Shown: positions 24,641-37,532 of the stretch, piece after piece | Layout: the number at the start of each line of letters is the position of its first letter | Numbering within the stretch: position 1 is the first letter of the stretch | Made by a program: the position numbers and the translations under genes | The notes under the pieces: generated by a model | Told to the model about the DNA's origin: nothing | The model's input: only the letters and a program-made list of their open reading frames with translations | The model's database searches: none | NCBI RefSeq assembly: GCF_016313185.1 | Contig: NZ_CP066218.1 | Span: 3,844,001 to 3,908,000, forward strand | Length of the DNA: 64,000 bases | Direction: 5' to 3' | Source: Mycolicibacterium baixiangningiae | GTDB lineage: Bacteria; Actinomycetota; Actinomycetes; Mycobacteriales; Mycobacteriaceae

Positions 24641-27142
24641 TCAGCTCGCGCGTTCGGCCGGTTTGGGAGGCGGCGGCGGGGTGGGCAGCACCGCGTAGAG
24701 ATCGCGTTCGAGTTCAGTCCGGATCGCCTGGCCGTCGGAGTCGCTCCCGGCGGCCAGTGCCGGCACCGCGATGCCGAACACGTCGACCACCGAGGACCCC
24801 AGCGTGGTCACCTTCGCCCAGGCGATGTCGACACCGTCGCGTTCGAAGACCGCGGTCAACCTCGCCAGCAGTCCGGTGCGGTCGATGGTGCGGATCTGTA
24901 CGACGAGCTCGCTCGGTGACTGGCCAGTGGACCACAGCACGCGGGGCGGGGCCGGGACGTGGTTGGCCGGGACCGCGGCCAGGATCTCCCCCGCCCGGGA
25001 TGTGCCGTACTGGGCGGCCTCGCGTTCGCGCCGCTCCAGCGCCGCCAGCACGTCGAGTTCCCCGTCGAGCGCCAGGATGAACTGCTGGCGCAGGAGTTCG
25101 GCCGCCGGTGGCGCACCGAAGTGCGGGGACACCACGAAGGTGTTGACGGCCGAGCCCTGATGGCTGTTCACCGAGGCGGAGTGCACCCGCAGCGAATTCA
25201 GCGCGAGCACACCTGCGGCCTTCGACAGCAGTCCGCGCCGGTCGGGCGCGATCATCGTCACCTGGTGGATGTGCGGGCTGTCGGCAGGAGTGAGCTCGAC
25301 GTGGACACTTACCGCACCGGCCAGTTCGAGGTGGCGTGGGTCGATTGGATCGGGTTGGGGCAGCGGCTCGCCCGCCATCACCAGTCGGCATCGCCGCACC
25401 AGGTCACCGATCAGCGAGGCCTTCCAGTCACCCCACACCCCCGGCCCGGTGGCCAACGAGTCCGCCTCGGCGAGCGCGTGGAGCAGTTCCAGCAGCACCA
25501 GGTCGCCGCCGAGTTTGTGCACCACGGCGTCGATGGTCTTGGGATCCTGCAGATCGCGCCGGGTCGCAGTGTCGGGCAGCAGCAGGTGGTAGCGCACCAT
25601 CTTCGACAGCACGTCGATGTCCGAGGGCCACAGCCCGAGCCGCGTGCCGATCTGATCGGCGAGTTCGGCACCGATGACGCTGTGGTCGCCGCCGCGTCCC
25701 TTGCCGATGTCATGACACAGCGCGCCAAGCACCAGGAGGTCCGGGCGTGATACACGGGTGGTGAAAGCGCTTGCCCACGAGACGGTTTCGACCAGATGAC
25801 GGTCCACCGTCCAAATGTGCACCACATCGCGCGGCGGAAGGTCGCGCACCGCACCCCATTCGGGGAAGAGCCGCCCCCACAGTCCGGTGCGGTCCAGCGC
25901 CTCGATGGTCGACACCACGGCCGGGCCCACCGCGAGCATCACGAGCAGATCCTTGAGCGCCTGACGCGGCCACGGCGTACGCAGTTCGGGAGCGGTTTCG
26001 GCAAGCCGGCTCAGCGTCGACACGGCCATCGGCAGCCCGGTGGTGGCCGACGCCGCCGCGACCCGCAGGATCAGCCCGGGGTCGCGCGCCGGGCGGGCGT
26101 CACGGGCGAGGATGACCTCCCCCGCGTACTCGACGACACCTTCGTCGAGCGGCCGGCGGACGGGCCTGCGCAGCGCGGCGAACCCGCGGCGCGGCAGCGC
26201 GTTGGCGGCGGTGCGCAATCCGGCGTCCACGTAGTAGCTGATGGTCCGGGCCGCGTCGGAGAGCATGCGGGCCAGGTCGAACCGGTCGCCGATGCGCAGT
26301 GCCGCGCCGATCTCGTCGGCGTACTGCGCGAGCAGCAGATCGCGACCGCGGCCCGAGATCCGGTGCAGTTCGGTGCGCACGTTCAGCAGCGCCAGGTGCG
26401 CCCCGCCCAGCGTGCCCGTCGGGGAGGCGAGCGCCGGGCTGGGATACACGTCGGCCAGCTGGGCGATGGCCAGCGCGTTGAGCAGCTGGACGTCGCGCAG
26501 TCCGCCGCGGCCTGATTTGAGGTCCGGTTCGGCACGGTGGGCGATCTCGCCGCTGCGGCGCCACCGCGCCTGTGTGTGGTCGACGAGTTCGGCGAAGCGC
26601 GGGGCGATTCCGGTGCGCCACTGCCTGCGCGCACCACCGACGAGCAGCGACGACAGATCCGCATCCCCGGCGATGTGGCGGACTTCGAGCATCGCGAGCC
26701 CGGCCGAGATGTCCTCACCGGCGACCTTCAGCGCCTCGGGCACGGTCCGCACACTGTGGTCGAGCCGAATGTTGGCGTCCCACAACGGATACCAGAGCAA
26801 TTCGGCGACCTGGCTGACGACGTCGGCGGGCATGTTGTCGTGCAGCAGCATCAGATCGAGATCCGAGTACGGCAACAGCTCACCGCGACCCAGACCGCCG
26901 GTCGCAACGATGGCGAATCCACTCGTTGCCGTGATCCCGATCTCGGTTGCCTTTGTGCCGAGCCAGAATTCGTGCAGATCCAGCAGCGCGTCACGCAGCG
27001 CGGTGGTGTCGAGTTGACGCGGTCCGCCGGTCAGGAGCTGCTGGGTCGCCCTGACCAGATCGGTGGCGGGCCGCAACGAGCCCGCCGCCGGCGCCGTCCA
27101 TCTGGGGGCGCCGGCGGCGGGTCGTGGTTGGTGTTCTGTCAT
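24641..27142 (-). CDS. glnD: [Protein-PII] uridylyl/adenylyltransferase GlnD
   Basis: This protein of about 833 residues has all GlnD domains: nucleotidyltransferase [18 protein letters not shown] at 82-99, an HD hydrolase motif ([14 protein letters not shown]) in the middle, and two C-terminal ACT domains ([32 protein letters not shown]). In actinobacteria it adenylylates the PII protein during nitrogen starvation. ATG 27142 is preferred, with GGGGGAGG nine bases upstream; the frame stays open for 31 more codons without a convincing ribosome site. It is the third gene of amt-glnB-glnD. Confidence 0.96.
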   Translation of the reverse strand: MTEHQPRPAAGAPRWTAPAAGSLRPATDLVRATQQLLTGGPRQLDTTALRDALLDLHEFWLGTKATEIGITATSGFAIVATGGLGRGELLPYSDLDLMLLHDNMPADVVSQVAELLWYPLWDANIRLDHSVRTVPEALKVAGEDISAGLAMLEVRHIAGDADLSSLLVGGARRQWRTGIAPRFAELVDHTQARWRRSGEIAHRAEPDLKSGRGGLRDVQLLNALAIAQLADVYPSPALASPTGTLGGAHLALLNVRTELHRISGRGRDLLLAQYADEIGAALRIGDRFDLARMLSDAARTISYYVDAGLRTAANALPRRGFAALRRPVRRPLDEGVVEYAGEVILARDARPARDPGLILRVAAASATTGLPMAVSTLSRLAETAPELRTPWPRQALKDLLVMLAVGPAVVSTIEALDRTGLWGRLFPEWGAVRDLPPRDVVHIWTVDRHLVETVSWASAFTTRVSRPDLLVLGALCHDIGKGRGGDHSVIGAELADQIGTRLGLWPSDIDVLSKMVRYHLLLPDTATRRDLQDPKTIDAVVHKLGGDLVLLELLHALAEADSLATGPGVWGDWKASLIGDLVRRCRLVMAGEPLPQPDPIDPRHLELAGAVSVHVELTPADSPHIHQVTMIAPDRRGLLSKAAGVLALNSLRVHSASVNSHQGSAVNTFVVSPHFGAPPAAELLRQQFILALDGELDVLAALERREREAAQYGTSRAGEILAAVPANHVPAPPRVLWSTGQSPSELVVQIRTIDRTGLLARLTAVFERDGVDIAWAKVTTLGSSVVDVFGIAVPALAAGSDSDGQAIRTELERDLYAVLPTPPPPPKPAERAS

Positions 27143-27209
27143 GTCGGAAGTCCTCCCCCGGACCAGTGAATGCTTGCGGTGTACAGCCGGGAGACGATCC
27201 CCTGGTCGA

Positions 27210-28922
<1,713 letters not shown>

Positions 28923-29009
28923 TTTGTGTGAACCTCCTCAGGAATTGCGCCGACGGATCGGCCTCCCGAGAAGACTCTTGTGCGCGGGTTTCGCTGGTGA
29001 TGCACTGGT

Positions 29010-29026
29010 GTTTCTGGAATGTGAAC
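29010..29026 (-). promoter_or_regulatory. GlnR-box match 1 upstream of amt
   Basis: On the minus strand GTTCAC-ATTCCA-GAAAC fits the mycobacterial GlnR pattern gnTnAC-n6-GnAAC exactly. It lies about 88-104 bp before the amt start. Confidence 0.65.
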
Positions 29027-29041
29027 GCAGCGGCCCATCTG

Positions 29042-29057
29042 GTTACGCTCATGTTTC
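29042..29057 (-). promoter_or_regulatory. GlnR-box-like match 2 upstream of amt
   Basis: On the minus strand GAAAC-ATGAGC-GTAAC contains two AAC half-sites with six-base spacing. It lies 15 bp upstream of the first box, so the two could bind GlnR side by side. Confidence 0.5.
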
Positions 29058-29097
29058 GGACGGGCCGACAGCGGTCGATCGGGCGGTCGGGGGTCCG

Positions 29098-30483
29098 TCA
29101 GCCGAGCAGCGCGTCGACGAATGCGGCGGGTTCGAACGGCGCCAGGTCGTCGGGCCCCTCGCCGAGGCCGACGAGCTTGACCGGCACGCCGAGTTCCTGC
29201 TGCACGCGGAAAACGATGCCGCCCTTGGCGGTGCCGTCGAGTTTGGTCAGCACAACGCCGGTGATCTTGACGACGTCGGCGAACACCCGCGCCTGCGGCA
29301 GGCTGTTCTGGCCGATCGTCGCGTCGAGCACCAGCAGCACCTCGTCGACGGCGGCGCGCTTCTCGACCACCCGCTTGACCTTGCCCAGCTCGTCCATCAG
29401 CCCGGTCTTGGTGTGCAACCGACCGGCGGTGTCGATGACGACGACGTCGGCGCCGCTGTCGATGCCCTTGGTGACGGCGTCGAAGGCGACCGACGCCGGG
29501 TCGGCGGCTTCCGGTCCGCGGACCACCTCGGCGCCGACACGCGACGCCCACGTCTGCAACTGATCGGCGGCCGCGGCACGGAAGGTGTCGGCGGCGCCCA
29601 GGACGACTCGGCGACCGTCGGCGACCAGGACGCGGGCCAGTTTGCCGACCGTGGTGGTCTTGCCGGTGCCGTTGACGCCGACCACCAGTAGCACCGACGG
29701 TTTGTCGGCGTGTGGCAGCGCCCGGATCGACCGGTCCATCTCGGGGTGCAACTCGGAGACGAGCACGTCGCGCAGCACCGCGCGGGCGTCGGCCTCGGTG
29801 CGCACCGCCTCACTGGCCATCCGGATGCGCAACGCCGCCACCACCGATTCGGTGACGACGGGGCCCAGATCGGCGATGAGCAGGGTGTCCTCGACGGCCT
29901 CCCACGACTCCTCGTCGAGGTCACCGCCACCGAGCAGGCCGAGCATGCTGCGGCCCAGGGCGTTCTGGGATTTGGACAGCCGGCCGCGCAGGCGGTCGAG
30001 CCGTCCGTGCACGGGTGCGATGACCTCGGCGGGTTCGGGCTCGGGTTCGGGTTCGGGTTCGGGTTCGGGCTCCGGTGTGGGCTCGGGCTCGAGCACTGGT
30101 GCCGGTGCCGGTGCCGGTTCTGCGGGGGCCTGCGGCGGGGCGGTCTCGACGGGCGGCTCCGGAAGCCGCACGTCGGCGATCGGGCGCTTTGGCGCATCCC
30201 GCGGGATCGTGGCGTCGTCACCGACGGCCGGCAACCCGCTGGTGTCGATGCGGTCCTTCGGCCGGACCGGCGGCGCCTCCGTCGTCCCTGACGATTGTGT
30301 GAACGTGAACCCGGAACTGGCCGTGTATCCGCCGGAGCGGTCGATCGGTGTGGCAGTGTCGGCGTCCGAGAGCCTGATCCGCCTGCGCCGGTAGCGGACC
30401 AGACCCACCACGAGCGCAACGACGAGAAGAACGGCGATGACCGCGATTGCGATCCACACAGCCAGCGAGAGATCCAGGGTCAC
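29098..30483 (-). CDS. ftsY: Signal recognition particle receptor FtsY
   Basis: This 461-residue SRP receptor has an N-terminal membrane helix (residues 8-30), a Pro/Glu-rich linker including an Ala-Pro run and an EP dipeptide run near 131-151, then the NG domain: [15 protein letters not shown] near 267-281, DTAGRLHTK and [10 protein letters not shown]. It docks Ffh-ribosome complexes at the membrane. The N-terminal helix is typical of actinobacterial FtsY. The EP run is encoded by seven tandem hexamers and may vary in length between strains. Confidence 0.96.
   Translation of the reverse strand: MTLDLSLAVWIAIAVIAVLLVVALVVGLVRYRRRRIRLSDADTATPIDRSGGYTASSGFTFTQSSGTTEAPPVRPKDRIDTSGLPAVGDDATIPRDAPKRPIADVRLPEPPVETAPPQAPAEPAPAPAPVLEPEPTPEPEPEPEPEPEPEPAEVIAPVHGRLDRLRGRLSKSQNALGRSMLGLLGGGDLDEESWEAVEDTLLIADLGPVVTESVVAALRIRMASEAVRTEADARAVLRDVLVSELHPEMDRSIRALPHADKPSVLLVVGVNGTGKTTTVGKLARVLVADGRRVVLGAADTFRAAAADQLQTWASRVGAEVVRGPEAADPASVAFDAVTKGIDSGADVVVIDTAGRLHTKTGLMDELGKVKRVVEKRAAVDEVLLVLDATIGQNSLPQARVFADVVKITGVVLTKLDGTAKGGIVFRVQQELGVPVKLVGLGEGPDDLAPFEPAAFVDALLG
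30031..30072. repeat. Seven tandem GGGTTC-type hexamers inside ftsY
   Basis: Five GGGTTC and two GGGCTC units lie head to tail. On the coding (minus) strand they give alternating Glu-Pro. Related hexamers continue imperfectly to about 30095. Confidence 0.85.
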
Positions 30484-30556
30484 CCCGCCATTGTCTCAGG
30501 GTGGCCAACCGGTGACGCTGTGGCCCGGTGGCAGCGCGACCGGTGCGGGCACCGGC

Positions 30557-31564
30557 ATGGAAACGCGCAAACGCCGCCACATCGACGTATGCCTGGACGG
30601 GCCGGTGGAGTATCAGACGGTCACGACCGGTCTCGAGCGCTACCGGTTGCCGTACAACGCGCTCACCCAGACCTCGCTGACCCGGCTCGAGCTGGGCACC
30701 GAATTCCTCGGTAAGCGGCTGTCCGCGCCGGTGCTGATCGGCGCGATGACCGGCGGTGCCGAACTGTCCGGCACGATCAACCGCAACCTGGCCGCCGCCG
30801 CACAACGCCTGGGCGTCGGCATGATGCTCGGTTCACAGCGGATCATGTTCGACAACGACGCGGTGGCGGCGAGCTTCGCCGTGCGCGACATCGCCCCGGA
30901 CGTGCTGCTCATCGGCAACGTGGGCCTGGCGCAACTGTCCGAACCCGTCATGCCTGTGCTGGAGCGCGCGCTCGACGACGTCGGTGCCGATGCGCTCGCC
31001 GTGCACACCAACCCGCTGCAGGAAGCCATGCAGCGCGACGGCGACACCGACTTCACCGGATCCATCGAACGGTTGCGCACGCTGGCGGCAACCCTGAAAC
31101 ACCCGGTGATGCTCAAGGAGGTCGGCCACGGCATCGGCGCCACGGCCGCCGCCGAGCTGGTGGGCTGCCCGCTCGCGGCCGTCGACGTGGCGGGGGCCGG
31201 TGGCACGTCGTGGGCCCGTGTCGAGCAGCTGGTCCGCTACGGCGAGATCCGCTCCCCGGCCCTGGCCGAATGGGGCATCCCCACCGCCCAGGCGCTCCTC
31301 GAGGTGCGCGACACCCTGCCGGGTGTGGCGCTGGTGGCCTCCGGCGGTATCCGCACCGGAATGGACGCCGCCAAGGCGCTCGCGATTGGGGCCGACGTGG
31401 TGGCCGTCGCCCGTCCGTTGCTCGCGCCCGCCATCGAATCGGCCGACGCGGTCGTGGAATGGCTGCTGCGATTCATCGACGAACTGCGGGTGTGCCTGCA
31501 CGGGTGCGGGGCCGCCGACCTGTCCGCGCTGCGGCGCGGCGGGGTGCTGCCCGCGCTGCCCTGA
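30557..31564 (+). CDS. fni: Type 2 isopentenyl-diphosphate delta-isomerase (FMN-dependent)
   Basis: This 335-residue TIM-barrel flavoenzyme interconverts isopentenyl and dimethylallyl diphosphate. The N-terminal [10 protein letters not shown], the [25 protein letters not shown] region, [24 protein letters not shown] and [21 protein letters not shown] match type 2 IDI. ATG 30557 gives the normal length. It sits alone on the plus strand between ftsY and smc, and ends seven bases before the smc stop. M. tuberculosis is known for a type 1 enzyme, so the type 2 enzyme here is a lineage difference. Confidence 0.9.
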   Translation: METRKRRHIDVCLDGPVEYQTVTTGLERYRLPYNALTQTSLTRLELGTEFLGKRLSAPVLIGAMTGGAELSGTINRNLAAAAQRLGVGMMLGSQRIMFDNDAVAASFAVRDIAPDVLLIGNVGLAQLSEPVMPVLERALDDVGADALAVHTNPLQEAMQRDGDTDFTGSIERLRTLAATLKHPVMLKEVGHGIGATAAAELVGCPLAAVDVAGAGGTSWARVEQLVRYGEIRSPALAEWGIPTAQALLEVRDTLPGVALVASGGIRTGMDAAKALAIGADVVAVARPLLAPAIESADAVVEWLLRFIDELRVCLHGCGAADLSALRRGGVLPALP

Positions 31565-31571
31565 CCGGCCG

Positions 31572-34500
31572 TCAGGGCTGGGTGCCGACCAACTCCTGGC
31601 CGCGCATGCGCTGGGAGATCACCTGCGTGATGCCGTCACCCTGCATCGTGACGCCGTAGAGCGCGTCGGCCACCTCCATGGTCGGCTTCTGGTGGGTGAT
31701 GACGATGAGCTGGGACCGCTCGCGAAGCTGCTCGAACAGGCTGATCAGCCGGCGCAGGTTGACGTCGTCGAGCGCCGCCTCCACCTCGTCCATCACGTAG
31801 AACGGCGACGGGCGGGCCCGGAAGATGGCCACCAGCATCGCCACCGCGGTCAGCGACTTCTCACCGCCCGACAGCAGCGAGAGCCGCTTGATCTTCTTAC
31901 CCGGCGGCCGGGCTTCCACCTCGATGCCGGTGGTGAGCATGTCGTCGGGATTGGTCAGCACCAGCCGGCCCTCACCCCCCGGGAACAGCGTCTCGAAGAC
32001 CTGGGTGAACTCGCGTTCGACGTCGGCGTAGGCCTCGGCGAACACCTGCAGGATGCGGTCGTCGACGTCGGCGATGACGTCGAGCAGATCCTTGCGGGCG
32101 GCCTTGACGTCCTCCAGCTGGGTGGACAGGAAGGTGTAGCGCTCCTCGAGCGCGGCGAACTCCTCGAGCGCCAGCGGGTTGACCCGGCCCAGTTCGCCGA
32201 GTTCCCGCTCGGCGCGTTTGGCGCGGCGTTCCTGGGTGGGCCGGTCGAACGGCATCGGGGCAGGCGCGATGACCTGTTCACCGCGCTCCTTGGCCTGCTC
32301 GTACTCCGCCATCTCCAGCTCTGTGGGCGGCAGTGCGGTGTGCGGGCCGTACTCGGCGATCAGGTCGGCGGGCGCCATGCCGAACTGGTCGAGCACGGTG
32401 GCCTCGAGCTGTTCGATGCGAAGGGCGGCCTGCGCCTTGGCGACCTCGTCGCGGTGCAGCGAATCGGTCAGCGCGGTGAGGCGGGCGCCGAGCTCGTTGA
32501 CCTCCTCGCGCGCCTTGCCCAGTGCCGCGGCGCGCTGCCGGCGTTCGGCGGCCAGGGCATCGCGACTGCGCGACGCCGCGGCGACCACCGCGCTCAACCG
32601 TGCGGCGACCTGCCTGCCGGATTCCGCTACCGCACCGGCGATGGCGGCGGCATGTTCGCGCGCCTGTTTGGCCCGCTGCGCGCGCATCCGGGCGTCCCGC
32701 TCGGCGGCCGCCGCGCGACGCAGCGAATCAGCCCGTCCGCGAACGGCGTTGGCGCGTTCCTCGGCGGTCCGCACCGACAGCCGCGCCTCCACCTCGGCGG
32801 CGCGGGCGGCGTCGGCGGCGGCCATCGTGGTCTGCCGGTCGACCGGTTCGGCGTCGAACATCGGCGCCTGTTGCGCGTTGTGCAGCCGGGTCTCGAGTTC
32901 GGTGAGTTCCGCGACGGTCCGGGTGCGGCCGGCTTCGAGTTCGTCGCGCTGTTTGATCAGCCGCTGCCATTCGACCGCGGCGGCGCGGGCGGTCTGGCCG
33001 AGCCGGCCGAGCTCCTCGTAGATGGCCGCGATGGCCGCGTCGGACTCGTTGAGCGCCGCCAGGGCGTGTTCGGCGGAATCCTGGCGGGCCCGCTGTTCGG
33101 CCAGCGCGCCGGAGAGTGCGGCGGCCAGTTCGCCGACCTGCTTCTCCGAGGCCGCCAGGTCCGCGCGCGCTTTGTCGATCTCCGACGCGATCTCCAGGGT
33201 GCTGGGTTTGCGATCGGAACCGCCGCTGACCCAGCCCGCGCCCACCAGGTCGCCGTCGGCGGTCGCTGCCCGCAGGTGCGGCCGGTCCGCCACCAGGTCG
33301 AGGGCGGCGGGGAGGTCGGCGACGAGGGCGACGCCGGAGAGCAGCGCGGTGACCGCGCCGCGCAAGCGTGGCGGGGTGTCGACCACCTCGACGGCCCACA
33401 CCGCGCCGGCGGGCAGCGCGGACGTGTCGGCGGAGGATGTCTCCGGCCAGTCGCCCAGCACGATCGCGGCCCGTCCGCCGTCGGACTCCTTGAGCGCGGC
33501 GACCGCGGCACGCGCTGCACCGGAGTTCTCCGCGGCCAACGCGTCCGCGGCCGCGCCGAGCACCGCCGCCACGGCCACCTCGTGGCCTGCACGCACCTTG
33601 ACCAATTCGGCGACGGATCCGAAAAGTCCTGCGCCGCCGTGGTTCTGCAGCAACCAGGCCGCGCCGTCGCGTCGGTCGAGGCCCACGGCGAGCGCGTCGA
33701 TGCGCGCCCTCAGCGAGGCCACCTGACGTTCGGCGGCCCGTTCGGCGGTCTGCAGTTCGGACACCCGCTCATCGGCCTGTCGCAACGCGGCCACCGTGCG
33801 GTCGTGCTGCTCGTCGAGTCCGAGCTCGCCGGCGTCGAGTTCAGCGATGCGGGACTGCACGGTCTCGAATTCCGCCTGGGCCTGCTCCGCCCTGGCGGCC
33901 GCCTCCTCGATGCCGACCGTCAGCCGCGCCACGGTCTCGTCGACCGATTCGACGCGGGTGCGCATGGTGTCGACCTGGCCGGCGAGCCGGGCCAGGCCTT
34001 CGCGCCGGTCCGCCTCGGCCCGCGCGGCGGCCATGTGCGCACGTTCGACGTCGGCGGCGACGCGCTCCCGCTCGGCCAGTTCGTCGCGCGTGGCCTCGAG
34101 GATCGCGCGCGACTCGGCCAGCTCGGCGAGCAGTTCGGCTTCATGGGCCGCCATGTGGTCGGCCTCGGCCTCCAGCTCCTCGGGATCGCGGCCGGTCGAC
34201 GGCTCCGGTTCGGCGTCGAGCAACTGCGTGCGCTCGGCGGCGATCCGGACGGTCGCGCTCACCCGTTCCGCGAGCGCCGACAGCCGGAACCAGGTCTGCT
34301 GCGCCGCCTCGGCGCGTTCGGTCAGCTCGGTGACGGCGACCTCGTGGCCGTCGAGTTCGGCGGTGGCGGCCTCGAGCCTCGTGGTGATCTCGTCGTGCTC
34401 GCGGCGGAGCATCGTCTCGGTCTGGTGGGTGTCGTCGAACTCCGAACGGCGGGTGACCAGGTCGTCGGCGGCCAGCCGCAGCCGGGCGTCGCGCAGGTCG

Positions 34501-35159
34501 GCCTGGATGGTCTGGGCCCGCCGCGCCATCTCCGCCTGGCGGCCGAGCGGTTTGAGCTGGCGGCGCAGTTCGGTGGTCAGGTCGGTCAGCCGGGCCAGGT
34601 TGGCCTGCATCGAATCGAGCTTGCGGACCGCTTTCTCTTTGCGTTTGCGGTGCTTGAGGACGCCGGCGGCCTCTTCGATGAAGGCGCGGCGGTCCTCCGG
34701 GCGGGACTCGAGGATCTCCGAGAGCTTGCCCTGCCCGACGATGACGTGCATCTCGCGGCCGATGCCGGAGTCGCTGAGCAGTTCCTGCACGTCCATCAGT
34801 CGGCAGTGGCTGCCGTTGATCTCGTATTCACTGCCGCCGTCACGGAACATCCGGCGCGTGATCGACACCTCGGAGTACTCGATCGGCAGTGCGTTGTCGG
34901 AGTTGTCGATGGTCACCGTCACCTCGGCGCGGCCCAGCGGCGCCCGCGACGATGTGCCGGCGAAGATGACGTCCTCCATCTTGCCGCCGCGCAGCGTCTT
35001 GGCACTGTGCTCACCCATCACCCAGGTCAGCGCGTCGACGACATTGGACTTACCGGAGCCGTTCGGGCCGACCACACAGGTGATCCCCGGCTCGAATCGC
35101 AGAGTCGTCGGCGCTGCGAAGGACTTGAAGCCCTTGAGCGTCAGACTCTTCAGATGCAT
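31572..35159 (-). CDS. smc: Chromosome segregation ATPase SMC
   Basis: This complete 1195-residue SMC has Walker [21 protein letters not shown] near residues 32-51, long coiled coils (about 170-500 and 670-1000), a Gly-containing hinge (about 505-665; [13 protein letters not shown]), the ABC signature [14 protein letters not shown] near the C-terminus and Walker [14 protein letters not shown]. It condenses DNA with ScpAB. It is upstream of ftsY as in M. tuberculosis, and 15 bp downstream of the acylphosphatase gene. Confidence 0.97.
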   Translation of the reverse strand: MHLKSLTLKGFKSFAAPTTLRFEPGITCVVGPNGSGKSNVVDALTWVMGEHSAKTLRGGKMEDVIFAGTSSRAPLGRAEVTVTIDNSDNALPIEYSEVSITRRMFRDGGSEYEINGSHCRLMDVQELLSDSGIGREMHVIVGQGKLSEILESRPEDRRAFIEEAAGVLKHRKRKEKAVRKLDSMQANLARLTDLTTELRRQLKPLGRQAEMARRAQTIQADLRDARLRLAADDLVTRRSEFDDTHQTETMLRREHDEITTRLEAATAELDGHEVAVTELTERAEAAQQTWFRLSALAERVSATVRIAAERTQLLDAEPEPSTGRDPEELEAEADHMAAHEAELLAELAESRAILEATRDELAERERVAADVERAHMAAARAEADRREGLARLAGQVDTMRTRVESVDETVARLTVGIEEAAARAEQAQAEFETVQSRIAELDAGELGLDEQHDRTVAALRQADERVSELQTAERAAERQVASLRARIDALAVGLDRRDGAAWLLQNHGGAGLFGSVAELVKVRAGHEVAVAAVLGAAADALAAENSGAARAAVAALKESDGGRAAIVLGDWPETSSADTSALPAGAVWAVEVVDTPPRLRGAVTALLSGVALVADLPAALDLVADRPHLRAATADGDLVGAGWVSGGSDRKPSTLEIASEIDKARADLAASEKQVGELAAALSGALAEQRARQDSAEHALAALNESDAAIAAIYEELGRLGQTARAAAVEWQRLIKQRDELEAGRTRTVAELTELETRLHNAQQAPMFDAEPVDRQTTMAAADAARAAEVEARLSVRTAEERANAVRGRADSLRRAAAAERDARMRAQRAKQAREHAAAIAGAVAESGRQVAARLSAVVAAASRSRDALAAERRQRAAALGKAREEVNELGARLTALTDSLHRDEVAKAQAALRIEQLEATVLDQFGMAPADLIAEYGPHTALPPTELEMAEYEQAKERGEQVIAPAPMPFDRPTQERRAKRAERELGELGRVNPLALEEFAALEERYTFLSTQLEDVKAARKDLLDVIADVDDRILQVFAEAYADVEREFTQVFETLFPGGEGRLVLTNPDDMLTTGIEVEARPPGKKIKRLSLLSGGEKSLTAVAMLVAIFRARPSPFYVMDEVEAALDDVNLRRLISLFEQLRERSQLIVITHQKPTMEVADALYGVTMQGDGITQVISQRMRGQELVGTQP

Positions 35160-35174
35160 GACGTGCCAGACTAC

Positions 35175-35459
35175 CTAGCGCTCCAGGAATCCGGTGATCT
35201 GCTCGCGTGCATCCGACCAGTCGGCGATCACCTTGTCGACGCGGCCCGGCGTGTCACCGCCCTCGAGCAGGCCGAGTAGCTGCTCACAGGTCCCGCGCGG
35301 CCCCTGGGCGACCACCTCCACGCGGCCGTCGGGCTTGTTGGCGGCGAACCCCGTCAGCCCCAGCTCGAGCGCTCGCGCGCGCGTCCACCAGCGGAACCCG
35401 ACGCCCTGGACGTGGCCGTGCACCCAGGCGGTCAGCCGGACGTCAGGCGCGTCGGACAT
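35175..35459 (-). CDS. acyP: Acylphosphatase
   Basis: This 94-residue protein has the acylphosphatase signature [18 protein letters not shown] (residues 13-30) with catalytic Arg, and the Asn in [13 protein letters not shown]. It hydrolyses acyl phosphates. It overlaps the end of the OsmC gene by 17 bases, and smc follows 15 bp later, so the three are probably co-transcribed. Confidence 0.95.
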   Translation of the reverse strand: MSDAPDVRLTAWVHGHVQGVGFRWWTRARALELGLTGFAANKPDGRVEVVAQGPRGTCEQLLGLLEGGDTPGRVDKVIADWSDAREQITGFLER

Positions 35460-35868
35460 CGTGTGTCTCGAAGGTCACCGTGGTGCCGGATTTCAGCGTG
35501 CGTCCGACGGTGCACACCTGGTCGATCGCGCGTTCGACGACGATCAGCAGGCGGGCGACCTCGTCCTCGGACAGCCCGGACAGGTCGACCTCGAGTGACT
35601 CTTCGAGTAGCGGATACCGCTCCTGCTCGCGGTCGGCCGGGCCGGAGACGCGAATGGTCGCGGGATAGTCGTCGCCGAGCCGGCGGCGCAGCGGCTGATC
35701 GCTGCTCATCCCGCTGCACGCGGCCAGCGCGATCTTCATCAACTCGCCGGGGGTGAACACCCCGTCGACGTCCTCCGACCCGATCAGCACCTCGGCGCCG
35801 CGCGAGCTGTGCCCCGTATAGCGGCGCACGCCGGTGCGCTCCACCCACAGATCCGTCATGTCCCCCAT
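35443..35868 (-). CDS. OsmC/Ohr family peroxiredoxin-like protein
   Basis: This 141-residue OsmC-fold protein keeps the two catalytic cysteines, C51 in LAACSGMSS and C119 in DQVCTVG, used to reduce organic hydroperoxides. The ATG at 35868 is followed by a second ATG at 35859, which is also possible. It corresponds to Rv2923c by position between acyP and mutM. A perfect 15-bp inverted repeat lies just upstream. Confidence 0.92.
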   Translation of the reverse strand: MGDMTDLWVERTGVRRYTGHSSRGAEVLIGSEDVDGVFTPGELMKIALAACSGMSSDQPLRRRLGDDYPATIRVSGPADREQERYPLLEESLEVDLSGLSEDEVARLLIVVERAIDQVCTVGRTLKSGTTVTFETHDVRRA

Positions 35869-35883
35869 CTTCGCCGACCGGCT

Positions 35884-35944
35884 CGCGAAACAGCATTCTT
35901 GGTCGTCGAGTCGGCCGCTTGAGAGCCGGGAATGCTGTTTCGCG
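35884..35944. repeat. Perfect 15-bp inverted repeat between mutM and OsmC gene
   Basis: CGCGAAACAGCATTC (35884-35898) and GAATGCTGTTTCGCG (35930-35944) are exact reverse complements around a 31-nt spacer. It begins six bases beyond the mutM stop and precedes the OsmC start by 15 bp. No U-run follows. Confidence 0.7.
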
Positions 35945-35950
35945 GCGAGG

Positions 35951-36841
35951 TCAGGTGCGCCGCACGCGCGGGCGGGGCTGACAGCGGGGGCAGTAGAACG
36001 ACGAGCGGTTCATGAACTTCTCGCGACGCATGACCGCACCGCAGCGCCGGCACGGCTCACCCTCACGGCCGTAGGCGTCCAGCGACCGGTCGAAGTATCC
36101 GGATTCACCGTTGACGTTGACGTAGAGCGAGTCGAACGACGTGCCGCCCTGCCCGAGCGCCTCGGTCATCACCTCGGCCGCCGCGTCGAGCACCTCGCCC
36201 AGCGCCTTACGCGTGAGCGAGGACGCCAACCGGGCGCCGTTGACCTTCGCCCGCCACAGCGCCTCGTCGGCGTAGATGTTGCCGATACCGGACACCACCG
36301 TCTGGTCGAGCAACTGACGCTTGATCTCGGAATCCTTGCGCCGCAACACCGTAACGACACCGTCGCGGTCGAAGCGCGGATCCAGCGGATCGCGGGCCAG
36401 GTGCGCGATCGGGCGCGGGACGTCGGTCCCGTCGACGGTGATCATGTCGGCGAGCAGCCATCCGCCGAAGGTCCGCTGGTCGACGAAGCTCAGCGCGGTC
36501 CCGTCGTCGAGCAGCGCGGCGATGCGCAGGTGATCCGCTTTCGGGATCGGTCCGAGCAGCATCTGCCCGCTCATCCCGAGGTGCACGACCAGCGCGGCGC
36601 TACTTTCTGCTCTTCGCGCAAGCGGCTCATCGCCGTCATCAAGGGTGAGCCACAGGTACTTTCCGCGCCGACCCGTTCCGCTGATGCGCGCGTTCAGCAG
36701 CCGCGCGGTCATATCGGCAGGCCCCGCTTCGTGGCGACGCACCGCCCGCGGGTGATGTACCCGCACCGCGGCGATCGCCTTGCCGGTGACGTGAGCGTCC
36801 AGCCCTCGCCGGACGACTTCGACCTCAGGTAGCTCGGGCAT
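35951..36841 (-). CDS. mutM: Formamidopyrimidine-DNA glycosylase (Fpg/MutM) with in-frame repeat insertion
   Basis: This 296-residue Fpg excises oxidised purines such as 8-oxoguanine. The catalytic N-terminus MPELPEVE (Pro nucleophile after Met removal), [24 protein letters not shown] and the C-terminal zinc finger (CRRCG ... CPRC) are all present. Residues about 69-81 ([13 protein letters not shown]) are not expected at this place in the family and are encoded by a copy of the dispersed repeat at 36613-36633. ATG 36841 overlaps the end of rnc by 17 bases. Confidence 0.95.
   Translation of the reverse strand: MPELPEVEVVRRGLDAHVTGKAIAAVRVHHPRAVRRHEAGPADMTARLLNARISGTGRRGKYLWLTLDDGDEPLARRAESSAALVVHLGMSGQMLLGPIPKADHLRIAALLDDGTALSFVDQRTFGGWLLADMITVDGTDVPRPIAHLARDPLDPRFDRDGVVTVLRRKDSEIKRQLLDQTVVSGIGNIYADEALWRAKVNGARLASSLTRKALGEVLDAAAEVMTEALGQGGTSFDSLYVNVNGESGYFDRSLDAYGREGEPCRRCGAVMRREKFMNRSSFYCPRCQPRPRVRRT
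36613..36633. repeat. Dispersed repeat, copy C (inside mutM)
   Basis: TTCGCGCAAGCGGCTCATCG plus one base matches the intergenic copies at 10157 and 10925. Here it lies in coding sequence and is translated in frame. Confidence 0.65.
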
Positions 36842-37532
36842 CCGAACTGTCCAGCGCCGTCCACGCCGCCGCCGCGGCCTTGAGCTCGGCCTCCTTCTTG
36901 GTGCGGCCGACGCCCTTGCCGTATTCGATGTCGGTGACGAGCACCGAGGCGGTGAACTCCTTGTCATGGTCGGGACCCGTGGAGGTCACCACGTACGATG
37001 GCGCCCCCAGACCGCGGGCGGCGGTGAGTTCCTGCAGGCTGCTCTTCCAGTCCAGGCCGGCGCCCAACGTGGGCGCCGTGTCGAGCAGACCGGCGAACAA
37101 CCGCAGGATCACCTCGCGCACGACGGTGAGCCCGTGTTCGACATAGATTGCGCCGAGCAGAGATTCGACGCCGTCGGCGAGGATGCTCGACTTGTCGGCG
37201 CCACCGGAGTTCTCCTCACCCTTGCCCAGCAGAAGGTGCGCGCCCAGGCCGTCGTCGCTCAGTTTGCGTCCGACGTCGGCGAGCGCCTGGGTGTTGACGA
37301 TGCTGGCCCGCAGTTTGGCGAGGTCGCCTTCGGACCGCTCGGGGTGACGGTGGTATAGCTCCTCGGTGATCGTCAGTCCGAGTACCGCGTCCCCGAGGAA
37401 TTCGAGCCGTTCGTTGGTGGGCAGGCCGCCGTTCTCGTACGAGTAGCTGCGGTGGGTGAGGGCCATCGTGAGCAGATCGTCGGGCAGACTCACGCCGAGC
37501 GCCGCCAGCAGCGGCGAACGGTCCACCGTCAC
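36825..37532 (-). CDS. rnc: Ribonuclease III
   Basis: This 235-residue RNase III has the catalytic signature [14 protein letters not shown] near residues 40-53, a second acidic cluster ([15 protein letters not shown]) and a C-terminal double-stranded-RNA-binding domain (DWKSSLQEL ... [13 protein letters not shown]). It processes rRNA precursors and other duplex RNAs. GTG 37532 overlaps the DUF177 stop (GTGA). mutM follows with a 17-base overlap. Confidence 0.95.
   Translation of the reverse strand: MTVDRSPLLAALGVSLPDDLLTMALTHRSYSYENGGLPTNERLEFLGDAVLGLTITEELYHRHPERSEGDLAKLRASIVNTQALADVGRKLSDDGLGAHLLLGKGEENSGGADKSSILADGVESLLGAIYVEHGLTVVREVILRLFAGLLDTAPTLGAGLDWKSSLQELTAARGLGAPSYVVTSTGPDHDKEFTASVLVTDIEYGKGVGRTKKEAELKAAAAAWTALDSSDARAT

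Noticed and set aside
31200..35279. Very long open frame on the plus strand opposite smc
   Set aside because: Its translation is Arg/Gly/Asp-rich low-complexity sequence without family motifs, exactly antisense to a complete SMC protein. It arises from GC-rich codon bias.
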